DNA from: Rhizophagus clarus
Lineage: Eukaryota > Glomeromycota > Glomeromycetes > Glomerales > Glomeraceae
Length of the DNA stretch: 64,000 nt
Assembly (NCBI GenBank): GCA_015698045.1
Contig: BLAL01000043.1
Location: 1,116,001 to 1,180,000 of the forward strand
Direction: 5' to 3'
Shown: in pieces, positions 44,904-57,430 of the stretch
How positions within the stretch are numbered: the stretch's first letter is position 1
How the letters are laid out: every line of letters begins with the position of its first letter
The notes under the pieces: generated by a model
Database searches by the model: none
Told to the model about the DNA's origin: nothing
What the model saw: the letters and a program-made list of their open reading frames with translations, nothing else
Translations under genes and position numbers: made by a program

Positions 44904-46708
44904 TTTTTTTTTTTAGCCAAAAATGCATTTTATTTGAAAGCATGTCTGTACTTCATACAAAGTAACTATTACATTTAATAAACACCTATAGATCAGGTCA
45001 ATATAATTGGCTTATCTACCCATTAACTTTTTTGGATTTTTGCTATTATCTTAATTTTTTTGGGGTTATGCTAAATTTATAAAAAAAAGGTTAAACTAAA
45101 ACTATTATGCCCTACAAAAAAAACAATTAGTAAAAATATGAAGAGAGTACTAAGCTATTAGAAATCTAATCTAAAATTGTAGTCTTGACATTCCATTCAT
45201 CACTTGGACTAGAGTAAAATTCTGTAAGATGGATAATGTGCCTTCCTCCTTTTGTACGTATAGATTGTCTGGTCACAAAATTCAGAAATTTCTTGAAAAT
45301 TCTTCTAGATTGTCATTAATAACTGGTTAATTGGATGCTAATTTCTTCAGCACATCCACCAGAGTATTGAAGATATCAGCAGAACCCTTGGACTTGTTCC
45401 TACTTCTGGGTTTTGTTGGGTTCTGATCTTTCAATCCATTTTGTATGCGTACTTTATTAAACAAATTCTTGTTTAGCTTGTGAGCATTTTTATAAGGGAT
45501 TTCATTCCTAATGGGATCACTGCAAGACTACTTGTATGTTACATTATTAATGTCAAAGGAGGTTCTTAGTGCAAACAGCATATCTGTATGCCTTTTGAAG
45601 AACACAATCAACTGTCGCTCTCCCTTAAGTATTTTTATAGTCTTATAGGCTTTTATCAAGTATTTTACTAAAAATTCTAATTGCATATTGTGGATTACCA
45701 GGTGTTGAGTATGTTGGGATTCTGAACAATCCCTCCATACTAAACAAAATCATTCACAGTGTTTCCATTCTTTTAGTGACCAGTATCCTGAAAACCATCA
45801 GATAGGTGTTTTGTTAAATGTGTACATCCATAATCCACGGTCAAAGTAGACACAAGTCTCATCATTGAGGATTATCTTGACCCATATAGTCTGGAATTTC
45901 CTCTGTTTTTTTGTTAAGAGCTTTATGGTATTTCCTCATGATCGTAAGACTTGTAGGATTTTTCATAGGTTTACTCTACCAGTATATCATATACTGTCAA
46001 ATAATGGATGTGTCCAAGTTCTTCATCACTCACTTGATATCTAGTAATAACTTTTTTAGTTGCAGCCTGGGTAATCTTTTTTCTCTTCAATTTAGATTTC
46101 CCCTAATTTTCAGCTGTCTTTTCCAATTTGGCATCTTTCTTGTTCTCCAATTGCTTCTTTTACTTTCTGGACTTTTTGCCTTTTTTCTTTTTTTGGGTAT
46201 TAGCATTATCTTGTAAAGGCATACTCTGTGATGAATGTGGTTGGTCCTCTATGATATCCATTTTTTCCTTTTTAGGCTCATCCACGTAAGTCAACTGATT
46301 TTGCTGCGGTATCTTTAGAGACAGTGAACGAAGTAGTGTTTGAAAAGAAAGGTTCTTTAAGAGTTGTTGCAAGTTCTCAGTCCTTTTACGAGTAACTGCT
46401 AGTCCTATCCGCAGTATCAACACTATCATACTATAAGTAAGGTTTGTGTGAATGGCTAGTTCATAGATATTTATTTAGAGTCAAAGGATGGACTTTTCCC
46501 TAACTTCTCGGTTATTCTTAATAATTGTTTGTCTGAGGATAAAGTACCAATATTTCCTAGTTGACCAATAGTATTTACTAGTTCTTTGTAGTTGGAACTC
46601 TTTATAAAAGATATTTTATATTATTTTATCAAAAGAAAATGTATTTTAAAGTGGTTTTTTTTTCTTCAAAAAATTTTGGCCAAATGAGTAGTGGTGAGAG
46701 TTCCAAGA
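44904..46708 (-). mobile_element. 1.8-kb retroposed insertion with poly(A) on minus strand
   Basis: Bounded by a 13-base direct repeat AGTGATCATATCC (44891-44903 and 46709-46721). The plus strand starts with a T-run, and AATAAA appears in CAAATAAAATGCATTTTTGG just before the tail on the minus strand. Fragments of a protein are visible on the minus strand: a 46429-46160 reading rich in Lys, Gln and Ser (DEPKKEKMDIIEDQPHSSQ), and further down VFFKRHTDMLFALRTSFDIN and NKSKGSADIFNTLVDVLKKL near 45600-45340, broken by stops. It is a LINE-type ORF1 copy or a processed pseudogene, dead on arrival or since. Confidence 0.8.
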
Positions 46709-46791
46709 AGTGATCATATCCTAAAGATCAAGAATACAAAAATTAAAAAGACAACCATGTTCCAACATGAATCAAGAATAATACTACTTTA

Positions 46792-47925
46792 CTAAAAATA
46801 GTTATTTTCTTGAAATAGTATTTACATCATTTTGCTATATTTTTGTAATACTTAAGTAACCCATTTTGAAAGATTTTACAATATAATGTCAATTATTTCA
46901 GATATATTTTTTTTAATACATTTGTTATCATTATAAAAGCATTTTAATAACATTTCAAAAATATTCAAAAATATTTTTAATTATCATCTGTAATGTTATT
47001 GTATTTACTTTGCAATAAATATATTATCATTTAATGATTATATTCATATTACAAATATATTTCATAATTATTTCAAATTAACAATCAATAATCATTAATA
47101 TTACTAAATAATAATAATATTACAAATAAACTATTAAATCTGCACTAACATTACTACCATTAATTAAACAGATAATGCTGAAAAATAAAACATTTCAAAA
47201 TTAAAAATACCACTAAAGACAAAGTTCAAAACTAAGCAATATCATAGTATCCCAAATTTGAAATTCAAAGCCTACAAAAAGAATAAGAAAAGCATTAAAA
47301 AACAACATTTCAAGTTTAACAATTAATTGTAAATTACGAAACTTACCATTTGTAATTTCTCAGACCAAATATTCTGAAACCAATAAAGAAAGAAATGCTA
47401 GAAATCATTTTTTGTTAATAATAATAAAAAAGCATATTGATGGATTTGTTTCATCGTTCAAATATATTAAATTTTGTTATACAATGTATTATAAAAGTTA
47501 AAGATATGCAATATAGTGATCTAAAAAAAATGTGTACAATTTTTAAAAATGCAATTCAGCACGATTTTAATTTTGGCCAGAATTAACATAATTTTGGCTA
47601 GATTTAATATACCGTAACTGGTAATATAATAGTAATGATAATTAGTTAAACAAAAAAGAAAAAAAACTTTAACACCACAATCAATAAAACCTATAATTAC
47701 AAAGACAATTTCACACTTAATAATTTGTTGAATAATAATTAATATCACTATAAATTAATAAAAGGAAATTATATGAAAAAAAACTATATTTTAATTCAAA
47801 AAAAAAAAATTACACCACAATGTATACATGATTTTATAAAAAAAATTAAGCTGTAATTGCATAATTTTAACTGCAATATTAATGCTATAATGCTGTACTA
47901 ATTGCAAATGCACTGCAATATATAA
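46792..47925. other. AT-rich region, no gene seen
   Basis: Very AT-rich (runs of AATAATAATATTAC). Cassette-like ACTTACC words appear near 47340-47350, but no array can be delimited. Low-complexity readings only. Confidence 0.45.
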
Positions 47926-47929
47926 GAAA

Positions 47930-48725
47930 GAATGGAAAATACAATAAGAAAGGACAAAGGAAGAATAAAGGAAAGAAGAGATAAATGAAAAGGGATAAGA
48001 GGAAATAAAGATGATCAAAGAAAAATAAAGAAGGAACAAAAAAGGTAAAGGATAGTGAAAAAGAATGAATGAAACAAAAAAAGAATGAAAATGAATAAGA
48101 AAATGAAAGGGGAATGAAAAGGAATGAAGAGAATGAAAAAAAATAAAAGGAATGAAAGAAACAAATGACGAATAAAAAAAAAACAAGAAGAATGAAAGAG
48201 AATGAAAGGAAGCAAAGGAGGAATAAAAATCAATAAAGGGAACGAAAAAAGCAACAAAAGAAGCCAAAGATCAATGAAAGAAACCAAAGATCATTGAAAA
48301 AAGACCAAAGATCAATGAAAGAAATGAAAAAGTAACAAAAGAAACCAAGGATCAATTAAAGAAATGAAAAGAATCAATGAAAGAAACCAAAGATCAATGA
48401 AAGAAATGAAAAAAGTAATGAAAGAAACCAAGGATCAATGAAAGAAACAAAAAAAAAGTAACGAAAGGTCAATGAAATAAACCAAAAAAGCAGTAAAAGA
48501 AACAATGATGAAAGGAATAAAAGATCAATGAAAGGAATAATGAAAGAACCACAAAAGATCAATGAAAGAACCATGAGAAGAAACGAAAGGAACAATGAAA
48601 AAAAGAAACAAAAAAACCATGAAAAGAAGAGAAATAAAGGAAAAAAATAAAAGAAAAGCCAGAACACCCACCCATAGAAAAAAAAAAGAAAGAAAATGGT
48701 TAATATCATCTTAAAAGAAAAATAA
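47930..48725 (-). repeat. purine-rich tract (pyrimidine-rich on minus)
   Basis: About 800 bases almost entirely A and G with a loose repeat AATGAAAGAAACCAAAGATC. The long hydrophobic minus-strand readings here (Phe/Ser/Leu only) are artefacts of the composition. It adjoins minus-oriented splice-framed cassettes at 48740-49010, so the pyrimidine strand is the one carrying the splice signals. Confidence 0.75.
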
Positions 48726-48739
48726 AACAATAAGAGAAA

Positions 48740-49010
48740 GAGACATAAGAGACTTACATGAATTTTCACTCAAATGGTATACATCTAAAAAAGCCAAAAA
48801 AGTTTAGTAAAAAAACTAGGAAAAGAATGAAAAGAAAACAAAAAAAAGAAATTAAAACTCATCTTGAATTTCCAAAATGGATAAAAACAGCCACGCCTAA
48901 AAAAAAGAACAAGTTAATAATAGACAAAAGAAAAGAGACAAAAGAAAAGCAAAAAAAACTTACCTGTTACAGTATTTAATCCCAAAACTAAAGGTGACGC
49001 TGTTAACTAA
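48740..49010 (-). repeat. two splice-framed cassettes next to purine tract
   Basis: On the minus strand GGCTTTTTTAG precedes ATGTATACCATTTGAG...AATTCAT and then GTAAGTC. A second cassette, TAG then TTAACAGCGTCACC...AACAG, is followed by GTAAGTTT. Same design as the other arrays. Confidence 0.55.
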
Positions 49011-49480
49011 AAAATTTAAATGGTAGTTTATAATTTTTGAAAAAAAAATGATTTTTTTTATTTTTTAAAAAAAAAATTTCCTTAAAACAAATGATTTTTT
49101 ATTTTTTTAAAAAAAAAAATTCCCTTAAAAAAAGATTTTATTTTTTAAAAAAAAATTTTCCTTCCGCTAAAGCTTAAAAAAATAAAAATCTGAAGTCTGA
49201 ACAAAACTACTTATCTACTAGCATTGATTATCTATAATATAAAAGGCAATATCACTTACTATTTACGATAAGCTTATCTCATGAGTTGATATAAAAAAGG
49301 AATATGTTATATATTACATGCACTTTATTTAGTTTTTGAACTGGTATAACTAGTATTATGATCTGAATATTTGGGTAAACAGGTAAAAAAAAAAAAAAAT
49401 ATAGTGCCTCTAGCAGTTTTTTTTTTTGAATTTTATTACATATATTTTAAATTAAAAAAATAATTAATTATTTTTTTTTT
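49010..49480. other. A/T homopolymer-rich spacer
   Basis: Three loose copies of an about 55-base AAAAAATGATTTTTTTTATT unit lie at 49035-49160. No gene. Confidence 0.5.
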
Positions 49481-49600
49481 CTTTTTTGTAGTGTTGCCGA
49501 ATGAAAAGCATGACCAGACTTTTGGAATTAAGGACAATTAAGGTAAGGAAGGGTTGGGAGAGGTGTTTTTCATTGGGTTTTTTTTTTATTTATTTAATTA

Positions 49601-49914
49601 CCGTATATCACGGGCCATAGTACCCCCCTATGCATAGTACCCCCCTTGAAAAATTTCATAGAATTGTATAGTACCCAGGGGGATATTTTACATTTATCTC
49701 GTGATCCAGTGATCAGATTTGAGCCATCTTTTTTTTTGTTTGATAGCTCTCATCGTGCTCTTCAAAATAAAAATAGATCGCTCAAATTGGACTGGTAGAT
49801 CGTGAGATATTTGCAAAAAACGGAATTTTTAAGCTTTGTTTAGTACCCAGGGGTACAGGGTCAAACCCCTGATTTTTGCAAGATACCTGGAATATTTTGG
49901 CCCGTGATATATGG
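49601..49914. mobile_element. 314-bp MITE (CCGTATATCACGGGCCA ends)
   Basis: CCGTATATCACGGGCCA at the left is inverted as TGGCCCGTGATATATGG at the right, flanked by TAATTA on both sides (TA target likely, Tc1/mariner-type). The interior repeats AGTACCC(C/A)(C/G)GGG-type words, with GTACCCCCC near the left and GTACCCAGGGG twice. Confidence 0.88.
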
Positions 49915-50158
49915 TAATTACTTTTTTTTTCTTTTTTGTAGTGTTACTAGACGAAAAGCACCAGACTATTGGAATTAAGGCAAGAGAGGGTTGGGGACTT
50001 GGGGAGGTGTTTTTCATTAGTTTTTTTTTATTTAATTAATTTTTTTTTCTTTTTTTGTAGTGTTGTCAGATGAAAAACATGACTGGACTTTTGGAATTAA
50101 GGACAATTAAGGTAAGGGAGGGTTGGGGAAGGTGTTTTTCATTGGTTTTTTTTATTTA

Positions 50159-50857
50159 TCGCCATTTTCAAAATGGTGCGATTTTCAAGATAGCAAAATA
50201 ACATCAAAAAAAATAAAAATTCGAATTCAAATTTTGTGTAACATAACATCTTAACCAATCATAATTTAAATTTGATCACGTGACAACGAACGAAAATTGC
50301 AAACTTCCTTTAAAAATTTAAAAACAAATAATCACACATTTCTCTTCTATCTAAAAATTCATATCTAGATGCTTATAAGATATTTAAATTAGTTTATTGA
50401 CCTTTATTAATTAAATTTTAATTAAATATTGAAATGTTACATTCTTCTTAATTATAATAAAAACAAAGTATTTATCTTAAAGTTAAAGCTAAAAAATTTC
50501 ACTTTAGCTCATAAAACTTTAAACCAAAGGAAACTAGGGTACTCACATTTACTTGTTGTAAAAGGAATTCGCAGTGTTAACTATAAACTTTACAAAAAGT
50601 TCGCAAGAGATCGTGAAAATTCGCGGAAATTCGTTTTGTAAGAGCACTTCTTTTTGTAAATTCGAAGGAAGAAAACCGCTTCATACTTACGAAACTTGGA
50701 ATATAGTAAATAGAAGTCTCATATTTTGTAACTGTAAAAAGAATTCGCAGTGTTTATTATAAGTTTTAAAGAGAGAGTTCGCAAAAATTTGAAAAAACTT
50801 GCGAATTTTTATTGCGACGCCACATGATTGAAGATCGCACCATTTTGAAAACGGCGA
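50159..50857. mobile_element. 699-bp MITE (TCGCCATTTTC ends)
   Basis: Ends TCGCCATTTTCAAAATGGTG and the complement of TCGCCGTTTTCAAAATGGTG, extending through GCGAT, flanked by TA. Inside, two related segments (about 50550-50635 and 50716-50803) share AAGAATTCGCAGTGTT and GTTCGCAA. The short readings inside show no transposase motif. Confidence 0.85.
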
Positions 50858-51289
50858 TAATTAATTAATTATTTATTTTTTTTTTCTTTTTTGTAGTGTT
50901 GCTGGATGAAAAGTACCAGACTATTGGAATTAAGGCAAGGGAGGTATTTTTCGTTGGTTTTCTTTTATTTAATTAATTATTTTTATTTTTATTTTTTTTT
51001 TTTCTTTTTTGTAATGTTGCCAGATGAAAAGTACTGGACTATTGGAATTAAGGTAAGGGAGGGTTGGGGAGGTGTTTTTTGTTGTTTTTTTTTAATTAAT
51101 TAATTAATTATTTGGTTTTTTTTCTTTTTTGTAGTGTTACCAGACGAAAAGTACTGGACTATTGGAATTAAGGTAAGGGAGGGTTGGGGAAGTGTTTTTC
51201 GTTGTTATTTTTTTTTATTTAATTAATTATTTTTTTTTTTCTTTTTTGTAGTGTTGTCAGATGAAAAGCATAACCAGACTTCACAATTT

Positions 51290-52195
51290 AATGTTTTGAC
51301 ATTATTAAAACGATTTGTTAAATAACTTTTATAAAAGCATTCTATGCATGACTTATCTGCAGCAAATGGAATTCCTTGAGATGCGGGTATATTGTTTCTT
51401 TGGGACGAATATTAGAATTGACTTTAAGAAACGTTCCATCATTTCTTCTTTTTTAATTTTTGTAGGTGACAAGTTCCCTGAGCTTATTGGGATACAGGTG
51501 TTTTTGTAGAAAGGTGGCATTCGCAAGGCTCCATGACAACAATCATCTATCTAAAAATCAAAGCTTTCGTACTGGTGGATTTAAATATCACGAGATTTCA
51601 ATGTTGGCTAAGTGATTTTTCTAAAAGGAAAGTTTGTTACCTGTGTGAGTTTTAAAATCATTGTCAGTAAATGATATAAAGGAAGATTCTTTGTCTTCAT
51701 ATTTTAAAACAAAATTTTTAAAATTAAAAATTAATAAAAGATAATGAAAATTTTGGTTATTTCTTTATTTTCAAAATTCTTTAAATATGATAGCAAATTC
51801 ATACGAAACCCAGTTGTTCTTACTGCCTTATTTAGTTATTTTACATCATGAAAAAGCTTTTGGAGAATAAATAATACCATTAACAATTGCAAATAACTAC
51901 TATTGTATTCACAAAACTTTTATTTGCAACTGGTGTAAAAAATGATGGGTTCTTAAAATAGTTGATGGGTTATAAAAAGTCATTATTATTTTAATTTTTA
52001 AGTATGAGTTGTAAAAAATTTTTTTATTTTCTGATTCTACATAAGATTGATAAGATGAATATGTAACACAATCGTATTTTGCACTGTTTACTAATTTTTT
52101 ATCAAAAATTCTTAATTTAAGCTAATTTCAAAGATCAGCGCATATGGTTTCGTGTTAATATCATTTCTTCTAATAATAAAAACATAAAAATAAAT
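51290..52195. other. unique AT-rich spacer
   Basis: A final worn cassette-like segment (TTTTTGTAG then GTGACAAGTTCCCTGAGC) occurs at 51458-51510. The remainder shows no gene or repeat. Confidence 0.45.
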
Positions 52196-54175
52196 GTCTC
52201 AGAACTTACCATTTCTATATTCTGAATAGATAACAATGGGCAAGCCAAATAACCTACAACTGAAGAGAGTAAAAAAAAATGTTAATAAAATGTTTCTAAA
52301 TGAAATAATATTAAAGTCCAAGTTCCAGTAACTTACCAAAGACGAATTCAATGCCAGAACCTACAAAAGAAGTAAAAGTAACATCAGTTGATCTTTTTAT
52401 TATAGTGAAATTAAGAGATATTACAAAACTTACCATTTTCACTTTTTCTACTCATTCAAAGTCCAAAGTCTACACAAAGAGAAATGGAATTTAGCGTTTC
52501 TATTTGAAAAAAACAAACAAAATAACATATTAAGTTTCGTGAAATAAACTACTCACAACTATCATGTTATTCCATCACACGTTCCAGTATCGAATTAGAA
52601 ATATCTACAAAAAAAAGAAATATAAAGAAACTTTAAAAAACGTATAAAAAAATAAAATAAAATTAGCAGTGAAACTCACCAGTATTTCCTAAAAAGAACA
52701 TTTCATTAAAGGTAATAAGAAAAACATGTATATGTAATTTTTACATCGAATTTTCTGTGTACCTAATGCCTTAAAGTACTAGTCGCTTACAAAAAAAGAA
52801 TAAATGAAATGTTAATGGTCGTTTCATTTTAAGAATTATAAAATTAAAAAACTTTGCCAATCAAACTTTCCATGCGATACCCATCTATAAAGAAAAATGA
52901 CAAAATGTTTTATTAAGCAAGGTGGCTGCCTACAAAATAAAAGAAAAGAAACTTTTAGTAAAGTTTGTTAAAATAATAAAAAAAAAATAAGAAAATTTCC
53001 ATAAATAAAGTTTTCAAAAATATTTTCAAAAACTTATCTAATATCTGGTGCTTCAAAATTAGAACTGACCCTTATTTATCCATGCATTATGATTTGTTAA
53101 ATCATTCTTCAGCTCCTTCATCACCTAACTGTCTATTATTCCATCATATTCTTTGATCTTTTGTGATTTGAGAAAGATCAAGCAAACATCACGTTTATAA
53201 TATGCCAAGCTCCTGGTCTTTAACACAACATAAAAATGATAAAGAAGTTTCGCTTAGTAGTCTGCACCATCATGTTTTGTTAAATTAAATCTATCACTAA
53301 AATTCACGCATCATAAGACTGTCTAAAAAAAAAATAAAAATGAAATCATCATTAATAAACATTTTGTTGTTATTAAAAGTAATAATAAAAAGACATATAT
53401 CTCTCTCTTACTAAATTATATGCATCCAGCCACTAAGAGATTAAATAATTTTAGAAAAAAAATATATTTTTGGAATCCTCTACCAAAAATCTACTCAACA
53501 AAAGATTCGATCACCTAAAAATGAGAGTAAACCAAACGTTAGTAAAATATTTCATTAAAAATAAATTTAAAAAAAAAGGTTTTCAGATTTCCTTACCGAA
53601 ATTATACATTCCAAAAAAACTTAGTCCAGAAAGAAATAAAAATAAGAATAGAAACGTTAGTGTTAGTAAAGCGTTTCATTAAAAATTAAATTCAAAAAAT
53701 AAATAATTTTAGAATTCTTTACCAAAATTCTACACATCTAAAATTTGATCTGGCCGATTTCCATACCAAAATTCTACACGTCCATAAAGATCTAGCTGTC
53801 TAGAAAATAAAATAAAAATGGGTATTGAAATGTTAGTAAAACATTTAAATTCAAAAAAAATTTTTTTTCATATTTTCTTACCAAAATTTAATGTGTCTAA
53901 AGTACAGGTCACCTAAAAAAGAAGTTAAAATTGAATCGTTATTAGCAAACCATTTTGTTAAAAATTAAAAAAAAAAATGAAAATCAGATTTTACCTACCA
54001 AATTTTTACACGACTAAAAACCCTGGTCATCTAGTAAAAAAAAATAAAATAGTAGAAATATTAGTAAACATTTTGTTAAAAAATAAATTCTAAAAAAAAA
54101 TAAACCTAACCAAAATTCACATGTCCAAGAACCTGATCATTTAGGAAAAAAATAAAAATAAAAATAGAAACATTT
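52196..54175 (-). repeat. splice-framed cassette array E
   Basis: A long series of diverged units on the minus strand. Clear cassettes are 52337-52360 (24 bases, TTTTGTAG before, GTAAGTTA after) and 52434-52469 (36 bases). Later units from 52700 have cassettes with ACTAG or TCTGGA cores and spacers with AACGTTAGT...AAAACATTTCATTAAAA. Many later exits are GGTAAG or GGAAA. No frame is conserved from unit to unit. Confidence 0.65.
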
Positions 54176-54179
54176 ATAA

Positions 54180-54565
54180 GGAAAACAAAAAAGGAATTAT
54201 GAAAACTGAAAATAAAATCAAGGGAAATTAAGAGGAACGAAGAAGAATGAAGAGGAATCAAGAAGAAGAAAGAGAACAGAAGAGGGAATTAAGAAGACCG
54301 GAAGAGAGAATAAAAAGAATGAAAGAGAGAATTAAAAAGAACAAAAAAAATAAAGGAAATTATTAGTAAAACATTTCATTAAGAAATAAATTCAAAAAAA
54401 AGTCTCTTTTCCTTACTGAAATCTACTTGAAAAAGCGTGGAAAAAATCAAGAGGAAAAGGATGATAGAGGGGAAAAAGAACCAGATAATTAGAAAACAAG
54501 AGAAAGGAATAAGGGAAAGCGAAAATATGAAGGAAAGGAAATAAAGAAAAAAAGGATGGTTAAAA
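54180..54565 (-). repeat. purine-rich tract next to array E
   Basis: GAGGAATCAAGAAGAAGAAA-type purine run on the plus strand (pyrimidine on minus). It directly continues the minus-oriented array, with one worn cassette spacer in the middle (54360-54430). Confidence 0.65.
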
Positions 54566-55980
54566 AAAAAAAGATAGCCAGATTTTTTTTAAACTTTTAA
54601 TTTATTTTATTTTTACTTTTACAAGAGGGTACCACATATTACAGAAATACATTAAACTTCTAATTTAATTTGCGGTTAAAGCTTAATTCATTAAATTAAT
54701 GTTGATCACATGATACACGTGATATCGAATTAAATATAAATAGGGGCTTTTTCCAAATTTGTTTTTACATTTATATATTCATAATTTTAATTTTTTTAAT
54801 TTAATTTTTTTATTTTATTATAATTTATTATACAACTAATTTTTTTTATTATAATTTAATTTTTTTTAATTTTTTTTCTTATTATAATTTATTACATATT
54901 TATTATAATTTAATTTATTTTTTTTTCTTATTATAATTTATTACATAATTAATTTTTTTATTATAATTTGTTATAGTTGTGCTAAGTTATAGATGTACAT
55001 ATGTACATATGGTACATGTGTATCATACATACAACATCTGTTTAACCTTATGAAAAGCTCCTTCTCTGTAAACAGGTAGAGGTCCAATAGTGCCTATAGG
55101 GGGAGAGCCGTTGCTACTCCCTCCACCTGTTTATAGTGACAAAAAGAGGGAGTCTTCAGTAGTAAGGCTTAGTATAATTATAAACCTATATTTTTTAAAT
55201 TATTTCATAATGATATTATATTTTTAAGTTACTTTATAAAGACATTTATATTTTTAAATCATTTCATAATGATTATATTTATATTCCTAAGAATCTAAGT
55301 TGTTTTATTATGACATATTAAATTAAATATGTAGTATTTCATTTATATTTCTAAGCAATATCTATAAACTATTTCATAATAAATAATACTTGAATAAATG
55401 CAAAATAATTTCATTATTGCAGATAAAGCTTTTCACCAGATTAATCTATGAATGATTTAGGATAACCCGTTTGAAAATTTTAAGATCTGGATATTTGGTC
55501 AAATAGGATAATGGGTAATCCAGATAATTAACCTAGGATAATCTGGATTATTCTAGGATAATGAGATGATTCTAAAGAATTCCTTAAACCCAAAATATTT
55601 TGTCACATAACGAAACCTTTTTGGGTAGTTTCTTTAAAATTTGTTTAGGTTTGGTGGTAATTTTCAGAATTAGTAAGTTTTTTTTTATCTATTATTATTA
55701 TTTTTTATTTTATTTTTTTTTTTGCTTCATATTTTTATTAATTTCTGACTTTTCCCCTCCTTTAAAATCTGGGTGGCAAATGGTCCTTAGACTTGAAAAT
55801 AAGTTTTGAAATTATTTTTCTTTTTGTTATTTTAATGAGCATTAGTTAATTTTCATTTATTTTTTTTTAGGTCCAAAATACCAGGTTCAGAATTCAGATT
55901 TCTCTTTTCAAAGATAATATTTTATTTAAAATAGCATTCTTTTTTTGCTTTGTCTAAGGTTTCATTTGACTGTTTGTAGG
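54566..55980. other. AT-rich region with one hairpin
   Basis: TTTTTTATTATAATTTA repeats at 54780-54970. A hairpin at about 55068-55136 has arms TAAACAGGTAGAGG and CCTCCACCTGTTTA around GGGGGAGAGCCG. No gene recognised. GGATAATCTGGATTAT-type words at 55500-55560 recall hAT subterminal motifs, but no ends are visible. Confidence 0.45.
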
Positions 55981-55984
55981 TTTG

Positions 55985-56225
55985 AACATTATAGATTACC
56001 GTCGTCGGAGCTGACCTCTGGTCGCCTGGGCCAAAGCCCCAGTATACATCCCAACTCCATTTGGATCTCATACCAGATCTCCTATCCAGTTAGCCTTCCA
56101 GCGCCTTTATGGCGCGTCTCTAACAATACCATAGATAAATACCATATCCCTTGGTACGACCTCCTATATATACTCCTCGTACCAACTTCTACCAGTTCTC
56201 ATACCAGAAAACATATCAAATAACC
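55985..56225. other. unexplained GC-richer island
   Basis: About 240 bases much richer in G+C than the surroundings (CCGTCGTCGGAGCTGACC, GGTCGCCTGGGCCAAAGCCC, CCAGCGCCTTTATGGCGCG). Repeated TACCA/TGGTA words continue to 56290. I recognise neither an RNA gene nor a protein domain. It may be part of a foreign or mobile element. Confidence 0.4.
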
Positions 56226-56925
56226 ATCAAAATCATGAAATAAAGGCAACATCATACACAATAATGGTTTGGTACGATGGTACGAAGACAATTTCCAAAA
56301 ATATTATCCAACTCCAGACATCATATACATACTTTGCTAACAACCTAAAATTTTCTTAATGCATTGTACGATCTTTGTACAATATCTTATACAAGGTATT
56401 TATATCTAAATATATATAGTACAATATTTCTGGCAATGTATTTTTTAAGATTAATTTATTTGCAAATAATTGTAATATATATAATTTTAATATATTTTCC
56501 AATACATTCCAATAAATCTTATAATTTTTTCACAAAATTTTATTTACATATATTGTACAAATAATTTATAATAAACTTCACAATTAATTATTTACATATA
56601 TTTTTAATTTTGGAAAACATGATTATTTTATTTTAAAAAAAATATAGAATTATAGATTTTATCATATTTGCTATATAGAGGCGACAAAGGACATATTAGC
56701 AATGAAGGTATATTGTAAAATTTAATATAAATTTAATTATAAAAATACATTATTATCTAACGTAAAATTGTCTAAGAATTAATTCCTCTTGTTATAATTG
56801 GATAGCCACGGATTTTTAAGCGATCAATGTACTAAATTTCCGTTGACATAACGCCCCTGGTGACACAACCATAACAAGGTGGAAACCCATCAATACTAGT
56901 ATAAAAGAAAATAAAAACTCTCCAA
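56226..56925. other. AT-rich spacer, no gene seen
   Basis: TATATA-rich sequence without recognised features. Confidence 0.5.
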
Positions 56926-56929
56926 GTTC

Positions 56930-57430
56930 TTGTGTAGAGAAACCAAAAAAAGCTGTCTAATAAAAAGAACAAAGTATGAGTGGTTGTTCATTAATATAAA
57001 TAAATAAAGAAGAAAAAAAATACCAAATGTGAAAACTAACATGTTCAAAGAGATCCAGAGAGATCCGAAGAGTTAGCTGCTATGGATATTCCTAAGCCTA
57101 GAAAGGTACCTCATCGACATTCAACATTATAGATCCGTCTAAAAAAAAAAGATGAAATATTACTAATTGTTTTGTTAAAAGTATTTTAAAGAAAAATAAA
57201 GAAAAACTCACTGAAATTTAAAGAGTTAAAGAATATATATATATCCAAGTGTCTGAAAAGTAAAAAAAAAAAAACAAACTATCCATTAGGAGACAAAGTA
57301 AAGAAAAAAAGTAGAAATTTGCATTTACCAAAATTTCACATCCAAAAAATCTCAAAAAACCGCCTAAAAAATGCAAAAAGAAAATTGCACATACCAAAAA
57401 TCTCGTGTTGAAAATTTTTTCTAAATTTTA
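56930..57430 (-). repeat. splice-framed cassette array F
   Basis: Minus-oriented units with TTTTTTAG-type acceptors and spacers such as AATATTACTAATTGTTTTGT. Cassettes are more diverged than in arrays A-E, and several exit signals are mutated. It continues the purine-rich bias of the plus strand. Confidence 0.45.

Larger units (their letters stand above)
49480..51290 (+). repeat. splice-framed cassette array D
   Basis: Seven units, each TTTTTTTTCTTTTTTGTAG, then a cassette starting TGTT(G/A)(C/T)C(A/G)GA(T/C)GAAAAG and ending GGAATTAAG, then GTAAGGGAGGGTTGGGG. Cassettes: 49492-49542, 49942-49979, 50061-50111, 50897-50934, about 51015-51052 (acceptor mutated to GTAAT), 51135-51172 and 51252 onward. 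Lengths are 38 or 51 bases; the 51-base form is the 38-base form plus GACAATTAAG-type extra sequence, giving two donors in tandem. Two units have GC in place of GT. Two MITEs interrupt the array. Confidence 0.85.

Noticed and set aside
47791-48769. Long minus-strand readings rich in Phe, Leu and Ser
   Set aside because: They are produced by the purine/pyrimidine tract; no domain, start context or codon bias.
56364-56564. 66-codon reading rich in Tyr/Ile/Leu
   Set aside because: AT-rich composition, no start context or homology recognised.
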